Of a stretch of 64,000 nucleotides of DNA, positions 35,321 to 46,668 are shown in pieces. The stretch comes from Mimachlamys varia (lineage: Eukaryota > Mollusca > Bivalvia > Pectinida > Pectinidae): positions 36,487,405 through 36,551,404 of the forward strand of contig OX392530.1 in the NCBI GenBank assembly GCA_947623455.1. The letters run 5' to 3'. Positions within the stretch are counted from its first letter, which is position 1, and every line of letters begins with the position of its first letter. Made by a program: the position numbers and the translations under genes. The notes beneath the pieces were generated by a model. That model ran no database searches, was not told where the DNA came from, and saw only the letters and a list, made by a program, of their open reading frames with translations.

Positions 35321-36709
35321 GATGTTTTCTTATCAGTTAAACTATCTAGTTTCTGATTTTCTTATCAGTTAAACTATCTAGTTTCTGATGTTTTTATCAG
35401 TTAAACTATCTAGTTTCTGATTTTCTTATCAGTTAAACTATCTAGTTTCTGATTTTCTTATCAGTTAAACTATCTAGTTTCTGATGGTTTTATCAGTTAA
35501 ACTATCTAGTTTCTGATGTTTTTATCAGTTAAACTATCTAGTTTCAGATGTTTTTATCAGTTAAACTATCTAGTTTCTGATGTTTTTATCAGTTAAACTA
35601 TCTAGTTTCTGATGTTTTTATCAGTTAAACTATCTAGTTTCTGATGTTTTTATCAGTTAAACTATCTAGTTTCTGATGGTTTTATCAGTTAAACTATCTA
35701 GTTTCTGATGTTTTTATCAGTTAAACTATCTAGTTTCAGATGTTTTTATCAGTTAAACTATCTAGTTTCTGATGTTTTTATCAGTTAAACTATCTAGTTT
35801 CTGATGTTTTTATCAGTTAAACTATCTAGTTTCTGATGTTTTTATCAGTTAAACTATCTAGTTTCTGATGTTTTTATCAGTTAAACTATCTAGTTTCTGA
35901 TGTTTTTATCAGTTAAACTATCTAGTTTCAGATCTTTTTATCAGTTAAACTATCCAGTTTCAGATCTTTTTATCAGTTAAACTATCTAGTTTCTGATGTT
36001 TTTATCAGTTAAACTATCTAGTTTCTGATGTTTTTATCAGTTAAACTATCTAGTTTCTGATGTTCTTATCAGTTAAACTATCTAGTTTCTGATGTTCTTA
36101 TCAGTTAAACTATCTAGTTTCTGATGTTCTTATCAGTTAAACTATCTAGTTTCTGATGTTTTTATCAGTCAAACTATCTAGTTTCAGATGTTTTTATCAG
36201 TCAAACTATCTAGTTTCTGATGTTTTTATCAGTCAAATTATCTAGTTTCTGATGTTTTTATCAGTCAAATTATCTAGTTTCTGATGTTTTTATCAGTCAA
36301 ACTATCTAGTTTCTGATGTTTTTATCAGTCAAACTATCTAGTTTCTGATGTTTTTATCGCTTAAACTATCTAGTTTCTGATGTTTTTATCAGTTAAACTA
36401 TCTCGTTTCTGATGTTTTTATCAGTTAAACTATCTAGTTTCTGATGTTTTTATCAGTTAAACTATCTAGCTTCTGATGTTTTTATCGCTTAAACTATCTA
36501 GTTTCTGATGTTTTTATCAGTTAAACTATCTAGTTTCTGATGTTTTTATCAGTTAAACTATCTCGTTTCTGATGTTTTTATCAGTTAAACTATCTCGTTT
36601 CTGATGTTTTTATCGCTTAAACTATCTAGTTTCTGATGTTTTTATCAGTTAAACTATCTAGTTTCTGATGTTTTTATCAGTTAAACTATCTAGTTTCTAG
36701 TTTCTGATT
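35321..36709. repeat. 32-bp tandem satellite array, about 43 units
   Basis: The unit is gtttttatcagttaaactatc followed by tagtttctgat, with a period of exactly 32 bp. Each unit contains an internal hairpin: atcag-tt-aaact, loop atct, agttt-ctgat. Variants mark sub-blocks: a TTCAG variant at 35541, 35733 and 35925 (192-bp spacing, six units), a CAGTCAAA block near 36160-36340, and a tatcgctt variant at 36355, 36483 and 36611 (128-bp spacing, four units). It lies in the gene-free region between B and A. Confidence 0.95.
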
Positions 36710-37016
36710 ATTGACTAAATTCCCTTAGTCTATGACACTTGTTGAAGCTCGATGTCAATGTCTGACAACCACCTTTCTTTACTTAATATATGATCAAGAA
36801 TTTCGCGATTATTTTTGTCCACCATTTCTTTGCCTTTAAGGCCTATACTTTGTAAATAAACGTTCAACATGCAATACTAATACTATACACATATGGACGG
36901 GTTCCTTCATAAGGAAGACATGTCGACATTGAAATGTAATTGGTCGTAGTTTTCCCTATTCGCTACATTTATGTAACTCGTCAAGATGACAAGATGCACG
37001 ACAGACTAAACCGGGT

Positions 37017-37400
37017 GCCAATACAATTCTTAACAAGACTAGACAGCCGACCTGTTTTCATATCAGTCGTACGGTATCATATTTTGGCTCTCGGTGTAAG
37101 ACGCATGTTATTTACGTGTACTTGATGATATGACCATATTGCCAGGCGTTGCTTAGGACGTCAATCATCTTTGATTCTTTGCTAGATAATCACTTCTGGT
37201 TGGTCACTTGACCGAAAGTGATGTCACTTTCTGTCACGTGCGTTGCTATGGAAGTTAGCCATCTTGGAACCTTTGCTAAGGACTCACGTGCGATTTCGAT
37301 CGTTCGCCCTCGTTTAGCAACACATTTCAGACTGGTATATTTTGTTTCAATCGCATATACTTAAAAAGTTACTTCATCAAAAATGTGCTGTTTCTGATGT
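37017..37400. repeat. Promoter-like segmental repeat R2, copy 2
   Basis: Homologous to 20236-20660 over ordered landmarks (ttcatatcagtcgtacg, tatcatatttt, gatgatatga, atattgcc, aatcacttc, tttgctaaggac, cttaaaaagtta). The paired ETS sites of copy 1 are degraded here (cttctgg and ccgaaag). A perfect GCCATCTTG (YY1-type) is present near 37259 and a CACGTG at 37217. Confidence 0.5.
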
Positions 37401-38691
37401 ATTCTGCTGTTTCTGCTATTTGTTGCTGATGTTGTATTTTGCTGTTTCTGTTATTTTCTGCTGTAGTAGTCTGCTTCTTCTGCGGTTTCTGGTGTTTAAA
37501 AAGGAATGGACATCATTATTTTAATAACTGTTTACAAATGGGCTTTATGAGATATTAACTTGAAAGATCTCATATTCTTCATGTGTTTGATGACTTTCTG
37601 TCTATACAGGTTTGTGGGGCTAAAGACAAAAAGTCGCTATTAGGATGCATATTGCTGGTTACATAACGTATGCTCTAGGTCAATATATGGAGTTTCTCGG
37701 AATCACACGTGACTCTGTGAAATAAGAGGCTAGCTCTAAAATTGCAGTGATATGATCAACATTATAGGACGAGGTGCAAATAACGTGAGCTTAAATATGC
37801 CTTTAATAGTGGTTACACCAGGTGCAATGTAGGCGAATTTAAGAATACTTAATTACATTACGAAAATTGTTGTTAAGCCACAGATTCATATCAGGTTGAG
37901 TCGAGAGGTTTAGGCAAATTCAGATCCTTTGCTCATTTAATTTTATTGTTGTTAGATTTTCATCGAGGATCAATTTGTATCAAGCGATTCATCGCAGTTG
38001 CATACGGATGCTGCCAGACACTAGATGTCATGGGAAGAAACAATGGTTAAATGGTATATTTCCAACATAGTGGCTTTGTTGCAACTACCATATTTCCATT
38101 TTAGAATGTGCTGCATGTTGCAAGTCTGGGTCCTATTGTGGAAAAATTACATGCAATAATATATTCTTTACCGACAATGAATGAATAAATTAATGCATGT
38201 TTGCCCCTTTACATATTATGTACATGTATGTTTACATGTTTATTCTTGCCATTTTGTGCAGTACAACGGGAAAAGGGTATATTGACAACGTTAATAAACT
38301 TAACCTTATTACATTGGAATATTTAAGGGTTACATGTAATAAGGATATTGAAAATTTACCTTGCCATAGGAATACTTAGGCATCCTCCCAGATGTTATAT
38401 TTCATCAATCGTGGATATTTGCGACGTCGACTTTTCATTTAAAGGGGATAGGCTTGAAGATACGCATTTTTGAAATACATGAAAATAAATGAAACGCACA
38501 TGGTAACAATTTTTTCATTTGTTTTTTGCATAGTGCAACACTGCGGACTTGCCATGTTTGCTTCCACATCAACAAAGTGTGAAGCTTAGCGGCCTCTAGT
38601 GTGCGACAAATAGAGATTGTTTCGTATACCCGTATACATGTTTAAAATGTGCATTGATTAGGTTGCCTTACAAACATAAGCTGTACGGAAT
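37401..38691. other. Intergenic, no recognised gene
   Basis: Contains a ctgctgtttctg-type low-complexity patch (37387-37490) and otherwise AT-rich DNA without landmarks. Confidence 0.5.
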
Positions 38692-38765
38692 TTCCCTTTG
38701 GCTCAGTCGGTAGAGCATCGGGCAGGAGAGCCACTGGTCGCGGGTTCGAGTCCCAGCGACGGCAC
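38692..38765 (+). ncRNA. tRNA-like Pol III unit (SINE head or tRNA pseudogene)
   Basis: A-box tggctcagtcgg at 38699-38710 and B-box gggttcgagtcc at 38744-38755 have tRNA spacing, and the D-stem gctc/gagc pairs. The acceptor strands (ttccctt and cgacggc) do not pair and the anticodon stem is poor, so this is not an intact tRNA. A tRNA-derived SINE head or a decayed tRNA copy is most likely. Confidence 0.55.
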
Positions 38766-39170
38766 TATCTTTATCACTTTTCCTCGTACTATTACATACA
38801 TATATATGAATAATATGAAGTTGTGCTCATCTTACTTGTCATGCGAATAGAAATGAATATTTTGAATTAACATTGCTAACGAATATACCCGAATCTAAAA
38901 ACCAAATACTAGTAATTAACTACTGTCCATACAAGTATACCTTTGAAACTAACCCCAATTAAACAGTAGTCGGCGTTCGTGTCCGTGTCGCTACTCTGTG
39001 TACCGGAAAATCGAAAATGTCTTATACAATGCATATGAGTAGAATACATTTGTATCAATATCTGTATACAGCATTCCGCTTAGGAATCAATGAATCGGTA
39101 ATGTAACGATCGTATGACAAACAAGAACAAGAGCACCGTGAGCGGAGGCACGATACGTCCGTCGCAAAAA

Positions 39171-39612
39171 TCAGAGAATACCAAAGCGTCAACAAAACCA
39201 TAATCCGAACTCAAAATCGATTAAACTAGGGGCAAAATAGGAACAAAGGGAAGATTTACATGGAGGCTCTCGTAAAAGCACAAGAGAATAAGACCAGGTG
39301 TTCCGGAAGAGTAAGCGTCTTCTGCTTCATCGACGACACCTGCCATGTAAATCTTGGTCACATCCAAGTAAGCATCAGTCCTCAGAATGAGAACCGAGTC
39401 ATCATTGTCATCACAACAAGTAAACACACTTACAAGCAAACTCAAAAACGTCCATCTTCATATCACACAAAGATACAGAATATTTCTCGGTGATATCACG
39501 ATGGCGACCATAAAACTTGCCCATAGTCTTCATCAACCTGCATTTCGTGAATCCCTGTGCCGTAAGTTTGTTCGTCAGCAGTCGACATCTATCACGGAAA
39601 TCGCGAAATTGA
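39171..39612 (-). mobile_element. Naiad-type Penelope 3' fragment (~440 bp)
   Basis: The reverse complement of 53270-53710: the minus strand encodes remnants of the LTNKL and YGRH/LDLI regions, then the GTCGTCGATGAAGCAG block and the terminal tail ending at 39171. It is among the longest secondary copies in the window. Confidence 0.8.
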
Positions 39613-40545
39613 ATCAGATACGATGTTCCAAAGGGTCATAACTCTAGTAAATATTGTCAAATCAAACTGTCATTCAGGAAAACACAACTAAATGTCATGA
39701 TGAGTAAGCCCAGCAAGTTTGAAAGACATCGATTGAAAACTGTAGAAGATCTCCAGACAAACAACAATTTACAACAGAAATGCATTTTTTACATATAAAT
39801 GCCTATATTTTGCAACTGCATCTTTTCAATGATGTTACGCAAAACGTTGAAATAACTTAACAAAACCCGTAACATATGTTAAATAGTATAGCTTTTCGAA
39901 GTACCACACCAAATTTTAGAGGAATTGAAAAAAGAAACACAAAAAAGTTCTGACATTTTCTATATAATGCCTCAAATTGCATCAGATACGAAGTTCCAAA
40001 GGGCCATAACTCTAGTGAATATTGTCAAATCAAACTGTCATTCAGGAAAACACAACTTCATGTCATGGTGGTTAAGTGTAGCAAGTTTGAAAGAAAACAG
40101 TTAACAACTGTAGGAGGAGATCTCCGGACAAATAAAAGTTTATGACAGAAATGCATTGTCTACATAATGCCTATATTTAAATATGAAATGCTGTTACACG
40201 AAAAGTTGAAATAACTTAACAAAACCCGTTATATATGTTAAATGTTATAGCTTTTAGAATAACCATACCAAATTTTTGAGGAATTGAAAAAAAAACACAA
40301 AAAAGTTCTGATGTTTTCTACATAATGCTCGAAATTATGTTTCAAAGGGCCATACCTCTAGTGAATATTGTCGAATCAAACTGTCATTCAGGAAAACACA
40401 ACTTCATGTCATGGTGGTCAAGTGTAGCAAGTTTGAAAGAAATTGGTTGAAAACTGAAGGAGTAGATCTCCGGGCAAATAAAAGTTGAAGACGGACGGAC
40501 GGACAACGCCATACCATAATACATCCCGTCATTTTTGACCGGCGT
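39613..40545. repeat. ~350-370-bp tandem repeat, about 2.5 copies
   Basis: The landmarks ttccaaaggg-cataactcta, caaactgtcattcaggaaaa, gcaagtttgaaag, tagatctcc-gacaaa, ataacttaacaaaacccgt and cacaaaaaagttctga recur starting near 39626, 39994 and 40340. The last copy ends in gacggacggacggacaacgc and a small hairpin (aatacatcccgtc/gaccggcgtatt). Confidence 0.8.
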
Positions 40546-41385
40546 ATTAACGTGGTATTTTGTGATAGAACGCGCTCGTCACGCCGTCTGAATGTAAGAC
40601 ACAGTTGTATAAGTGTCGTATAATTCTAGGTATTCATGTTATCTTGAATTATCGTTTGTAGTTTAGCTGTATTTACCGTCATTATCGACCAGTCTCGGTT
40701 CGATTCTGTTTATGTTGTGGAAGCTGCCATTGTTGCGAGAGTGCGCATGTGCGAGAGTTGCTTATTTCCTGTTTAAGAGTCGGCGACCATCGTAATCGCG
40801 GGAGTTTATGAATGTTGAATTTCGATAAATAAACCCGACTAAAAAACTAGACCTATCAGTTTTCGGCCAATGAAACCTAAAACTAGATTTATATTTACGT
40901 CTCATAATGTATTACCTTTCGTTTTAAGAAAGTTTAATTGTATTCTTAGAGTATAAGAAAGGTTAATCCTTATCTTATATAGGATATTTGCCTACTTTTA
41001 AGGCTATTGTGGATTATTTATATATTTCTACGGACTACTGTGGTAGCTGAGTCATCTTTGAACCAGGTTAGTTGATTTTCTAGCCTACATATTATATATT
41101 ACTAATTTGCCTGAGCTTATGAGAGTCGAGAGTAGAAATAATTATAATGTACTAAAATATGTTGATAACTTGTCATAATAAACGTAATCTAAGTGGTACA
41201 CAAAAGTGAGTTTGACTTAGTCTCAATATAGTCTTTGCACGCTACCATAAATACATTGATTTATTGAGAAAGTCTAGCGTTACCAGCAGACTAGAAATAC
41301 TGCCATTAGTCAAGCGTGACCAGCTAAGCAGAGTCTGACGATATCAGCAGATTGAATGAAGTGATCGGGTGGCACCGTTACATAT
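40546..41385. other. Possible solo LTR or other repeat (unresolved)
   Basis: Begins near tgtgatagaacgcg and ends near gtggcaccgttaca. An aataaa (cgataaataaacccgac) lies inside. The size and layout suit a solo LTR, but there is no confirmed terminal repeat, target duplication or second copy. Confidence 0.2.
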
Positions 41386-42160
41386 GCATACATTTTTTAA
41401 TCGCCTTAAAGGGTTTCGGCCACGTTTTTGAAAATCTTGTAAAAAGTTATGAAACTTGTAGTACATTTCAATAAATACTGATTAGCCCATCAACGAGCAG
41501 TCAATTGTGTCCCGGGATCTAGATATTGACAGACGAAGTTGACCGCTCCCGACTGGCGGGAACTTTAATGAGCTGACCGGTCACGTGGTACCTGTGACGT
41601 CATTGAAGCACAATTGATCGACTCGGGTAAACTGATCAGTGGTACATTGACGAAGAAAGTTTAGTAGAAAAACGCCTATTGATTTTGACATGTAAGTCGA
41701 TCTTGATAGTTGTTTAATTATATTGATTAACAAATAAAATACCTAGACAAAATATAGATCTGTAATTGTAAACTTAAGAAAGGAAATAGGAAATGCCATT
41801 TAAAAACATCGTGTTGTGAGTGTGTATTACACATCCACCACATCCTAACAATAATGCTTCTGCAAAGGACCATGGAATTGGTAAAGCCTGTGAAAGGACT
41901 TTATGATTTTTACAGACACGTTACAAATTGGTTTTATAGATAGTATATATGTATGAAAACAGTAGCAACATACACGCATAGAGTGGTTGTGAGTATATTA
42001 CGGACGGAGCCATTTTCTTGAAATAGCCGGGTTTTTTTCAAACGTTTGATTTTATAGACTTTATTAAGCTGGATTAAATTAAAACAGCATACATTACTGA
42101 ATCATGAATATGTGTTCCAAGTTATACGCACAACATGTAAAATTCGCATACATCAAATAT
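41386..42160. other. Intergenic, no recognised feature
   Basis: AT-rich flank of the LINE insertion. A more GC-rich patch at 41500-41640 has no identifiable content. Confidence 0.4.
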
Positions 42161-43217
42161 TTTTTTTTTTTTTTTTTTTTACTTTTTTTTTTTTATTAGT
42201 TCCAGACAACAATCATATACATCAATACATGGTCTTGTGCATTCATTCAAAGGCATTCAATGATATATTCAATGGTATTCAATGATACATTTAGTGGTGT
42301 TCTATGATGATAATAGTTATAGTCAAGTACAGTGCACTCCTCATTATATCCTGTTGCATTTTGTCAGACAAAAACATGATATTAACAGGAATGTGACATT
42401 AAGAGAAACATGTTTTCCACTAAATCTAGTGCATTTCTAAACTCCATAATACAATGTAAGCTATTTAGTGTATACATGAAGATATTTCCATATAAAGATA
42501 ACAATATTTCAATTAAAAATCATTTTTGTGGTTATTTTTTACTTTCTTTGCAACGTTTTGTTCAAGTTGTATATGAAGTTAATGGAAAAGGCATTTTTGG
42601 GGGGATATTTTTGTGCTAGGTTAAAATAAAAAAAAAATAATAATAATAATACTATTAAGAGGAATTCACCTCAAAATACATGATATTTACTCAATAAAAT
42701 TACATAGATTATATGGAGAGAAAATAGGTGCTTGGGGAGAAACATGATATAAAGAAGAATGTGATATTAACATGGGTGATATTAAGTGGAGTCCACTGTA
42801 TTAACTTCTTAGTTATTGTATATCTCTTCTGCACTTTAGTGTTCATAATTCTTACTTACAATGTACCATAATAAAAACAATCAACAATATATTGACTGGA
42901 GCTAATTGAAAGGGGGGTTTGGGGGATAGCTTGGTTTAAAAGTAGAAACTGGTTGAGAAAAGGAAAGACAACGATAAGAGAGGAAATAGGACAAAAAAGC
43001 ATGAAACAAAGAAAAGAAAAAAAAAGAAGAAATTTCCGACAAAGGCAAAGGCAATCTCTGAAAGGGCTTTGTAAATATATCACTTAATGGATGAAAGAAG
43101 TTGATACGAAGATAACATAAAAACACAAGCTATAAGGAAAAGTATATATAAAAGGAATGGGTAAAAACTTATTTTTAATCCATACTGACTGAAATTCGCT
43201 TATTATAATTGGTATGT

Positions 43218-45815
43218 TTATTTTCTAAAAGCTATAAGGTAAGGACTGAAATCTTTGATAAAGGAAGCTTCCTTGTCATATTTTTTTGCTAAGTACCTTT
43301 CAATATTATATGAATTTTTCAGATTACTAATTAGAGTAGGTAAGTAAAGATCTTTGCCTAAACACTTTTGACAATATATGTAGTGCTTTATATTTAGTAT
43401 TATAATATTTTCTGCTCTGTTACTTTGATGTTTGATTTTTGTTATTTTACCAAAAATGAAATCTTTTTTACATATATTAAAAGCAACATTACAAGTAGCT
43501 TGAATCCAAATTTGGAAAGCCATAATTAAATTTTGGACTTTATTACATTCCCAAAGTACATGTTGTATAGTTTCTTTTTCTATGAGGCAAAAATTACACA
43601 AATCTGACTGTGCCAAATTAATCTTTTTCAAAAAATTGTTTGTAACTAATATGTGGTGATTAATTCTAAATTGCAGCCATTGTAGTTTTGAATTTTTATT
43701 GCTGTCAAAAGGTAAACTGTATATTTTATTCCATTCTTCAATAGGCATATTTCCAAATATAGCTTCCCACTTTGCTTGACCTGTAGGCAATACATGATTT
43801 TTGTTCAGAACATTATACATATCTTTTGTACCATTTTTACTTTTGATTATAATATCAATATACAATGGTATCAATGGTAATGTAAGTTTTTTTTCAAAAG
43901 TCCATCCTAGTCTTTTTACTGCCAGAATAATACCATTATAGTCAATAAAATTAGTATTCAAATTAAAAATTTCGTTAAATTCTTTTTGTTGAAGGAAACT
44001 GCCATCTTCTTTCAGTAGATCATTTATAAGAAAAACTCCTTTATCAAACCATTGCTTGTAAAACACAGTATTATTACCTATTTTTATTAGATCATTATTC
44101 CAAATTGGTAGAGATAATATTTGATCTGGCTGAAAAATTTCCATTTTCTCTCTTAAAGTATTCCACGCATTTAAAACATCAATCCAAAATTTGTTATGAA
44201 GTTTATTTTTGATGCTATATTCAATATATCTATTTCCTAAAGTTAGCAATTTATTCTTATTAATTTTTGTAAAAAGTATTGTCTGCCAATTTGAATTTTT
44301 AAGGCAAATATTTCTAATCCATGTTGATTTTAAGGCCATTTCAAAATGTTGGATATTAACCATTTTCAGGCCACCTTCTTCATAACATTTCACAATAATA
44401 TCTCTTTTTACTTTGGCTATTGGACTTCCCCAAAGGTAGTCATAAAACATATTTTGAATTTCTCTCATAGTAGATTGGTTAGGTGAGGGTAATCCTATGA
44501 ATAAGTGTGTAAGTATTGGTAGAAGTAGTGATTTTATTACAGTTATTCTACCTATAGGTGTTATGTATCGTCTCTTCCACTGCTTAATTAATGACTTTAA
44601 TTTTGCAATTTTTTCTTTGAAATTGGTCTGGACTATGTTACTGAGGTCAACATTGAAGTTAATTCCTAAAAGATTAAAATGTGTTGCACCCCATGATAAA
44701 GCAAGATTATTTACTAATTTCTCTGTACTGTATTTTTTACTCCCTATCCAAATAACTTGTGTTTTTGTGTAGTTTAATTTGAGTCCTGATATTCCCCAGA
44801 AATAATTAAGGTCTTTTATAGCATACCTAAGTGATGTTTCTGTGCCATCTAGGATAAGAGAAGTGTCATCAGCAAATTGTGATATCAGATGTTCTGTAGT
44901 GTCTATTGTTATTCCTTTTATATGTGTATTTGTTCTTAGTTTAATTGCTAATATTTCTGCACAGAGAAGGAAAATATAAGGTGATAATGGGTCTCCTTGT
45001 CGACAGCCTCTTCCTAGTTTTATAGGTGCAGATAGATGTCCACCTTGGTTCACAAATGAAGAAATATTATTTGTAAAAGTTTTAATCCAATGTTTAAATG
45101 AGTCCCCAAAATTGAAAAATTCTAAAACTTGATTTATAAATGACCATGAAACAGAATCAAAAGCTTTTTCGAAATCTATTAAAAGGAGCATGCCTGGTAT
45201 ATGTTGTTCTTCTGTATAATCCATTACATCATAAATTAACCTAGTATTATCAGCTATATATCTGCCCGGAATGAAACCCGTTTGATCGCTATGTATAAGT
45301 TTATCTAGAACTGATTTAAGTCTTTTTGCAATACAACCTGAAGCTATTTTATATATAACATTTAAGAGAGAAATAGGTCTCCAATTTTTTAAAAACTGAC
45401 GGGGTTTATCGCCCTTTGGTATACAAATAATGATTCCCTGTTTTTGAGTTATAGATAGTTCCCCTGTTTCATATCCCCGGTTTACAGATCGAATAATAAA
45501 AGAGTTTAGATTTTTCCAAAAAAATTTAAAAAATTCAACAGTAAAACCATCTGACCCAGGACTTTTGTCATTTTTCATATTCTTCAATACCTCTGTTGCT
45601 TCCATATAGTTAATCCTACCTTCTAAATTATTTTTTTCATCAAATGTTAGTTTAGGAATATCAGTAAAGGAAAAATCATTACTCCATGAGTAGTTTGAGG
45701 GTTTATCATTATTTTTATACAGTCTATCATAATACTTTCTTGTTTCTTCTAAAATTTCCTCCTGTTTTGTAATAATTCCATTATCTGTTTCTATCCTTGG
45801 TATTATTTTCTCTGT
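43218..45815 (-). pseudogene. LINE ORF2, reverse transcriptase and C-terminal part
   Basis: A long open frame (795 codons from the ATG at 45605, open back to about 45815). It contains RT motifs SPGSDGFT (fingers), RPISLLN, QTGFIPGR, LIDFEKAFDSV (motif A), GCRQGDPLSPYIF (motif B), QFADDTSLIL (motif C with both Asp) and LGI (motif D/E region). The C-terminus has a CxxC-H-C knuckle (CNFC, ETIQH, WEC). The enzyme would perform target-primed reverse transcription in the nucleus. The frame is uninterrupted and catalytic residues are kept, but it is cut from the endonuclease part by a one-base frameshift near 45815-45830, so this is a young, disabled copy. Confidence 0.9.
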
Positions 45816-46668
45816 AAATTTCTTTTTTCTAAACTACAAAAATATTTTGACGGTTTTTCCCCTTCTTCTATCCATTTTACTTTTGATCTAAACATATTTC
45901 CCTTCAATTTTTTATCTCTTATCTCTTCTAACTCTTTTTTCAATTTATAAATATCCTCATTTTTTGTAATTCCCTCCTTTTCCTCTAGGTTCTGGATTTT
46001 GTTAATCAAATCTGTTTCTGTTTTTGAAGTCTCTCTTTTTTTTAAAGATGCATAATAAATAGTTTTTCCTCTGATTTCCATAAGTAAAGTTTCCAGAAAT
46101 AATTGATCATCAATAATAAATTGTATTTCATTTTCATTTATATTATCTAAGTTATTTATATCATAGATTGGCACTGCATACTGTTTCTTTACCTCTTTAA
46201 TTACTCCCTGGACAGTTTGTACATAATTTATATCATTTAATAAAGTATTGTTGAATTTCCATAGACTTTTACCTCTTTTAAACTCTTGAAATTGTATTTT
46301 TAAAGTAATCATGGAGTGGTCTGATTTATAACTTGATTCAACAGTACAATTTAAAATATTTGATAGTAAAATTCTTGACGTTAGAAAAAAATCAAGTCGA
46401 GCATGTTTTGTAGGATTTTTCCGCCTCCATGTAAATCTTTTTGTGTCTGGGTGAAATTCCCTATACGAGTCAACTAGATCACAATCCTTTATAATCTCAA
46501 GTACCTTATCTCTTGCGTTTGGATTGTTAGTATGTTTGTAATTATAAGTGTCTATCAAAGGATTTAAAACCAAATTAAAGTCTCCACATAGAATATTCTT
46601 TTCATTGTTATAATTTAATAATATTTCTTCTATTTCTGAATAAAAATTTGGAAAATCTTCCTTGATTG
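45803..46668 (-). pseudogene. LINE ORF2, C-terminal part of APE endonuclease and linker
   Basis: An open frame with CGDFNLVLN at the truncated 5' end, then FTWRR, ARLDFFL and the catalytic SDHSMI of the APE-type endonuclease, followed by a Lys/Glu-rich linker and the SKYFCSLEKRN segment that normally leads into RT. It ends at a frameshift stop at 45803. The N-terminal catalytic half of the endonuclease is absent. Confidence 0.85.

Larger units (their letters stand above)
42161..46668 (-). mobile_element. 5'-truncated non-LTR retrotransposon (L1/Tx1-like LINE)
   Basis: The 3' end is marked by an A-rich tail on the minus strand (plus-strand T runs at 42159-42194). The 3' UTR is about 42195-43217. 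ORF2 starts within the endonuclease (GDFNLVLNP at the 5' end), so ORF1 and most of the endonuclease are missing. The order endonuclease, RT, C-terminal CCHC knuckle and the motifs SPGSDGFT, FIPGRYI, DFEKAFDSV and FADDT fit the L1/Tx1 group. Target-site duplications could not be found with confidence. Confidence 0.9.

Noticed and set aside
35321..36709. CRISPR-like array of 32-bp repeats
   Set aside because: The repeats are directly adjacent with no unique spacers, in a eukaryotic context; it is a satellite.
38692..38765. Functional tRNA gene
   Set aside because: The acceptor strands do not pair and the anticodon arm is poor, so it is recorded as a tRNA-like unit instead.
44497..44772. Plus-strand open frame inside the LINE
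   Set aside because: It is a shadow of the reverse-transcriptase frame.
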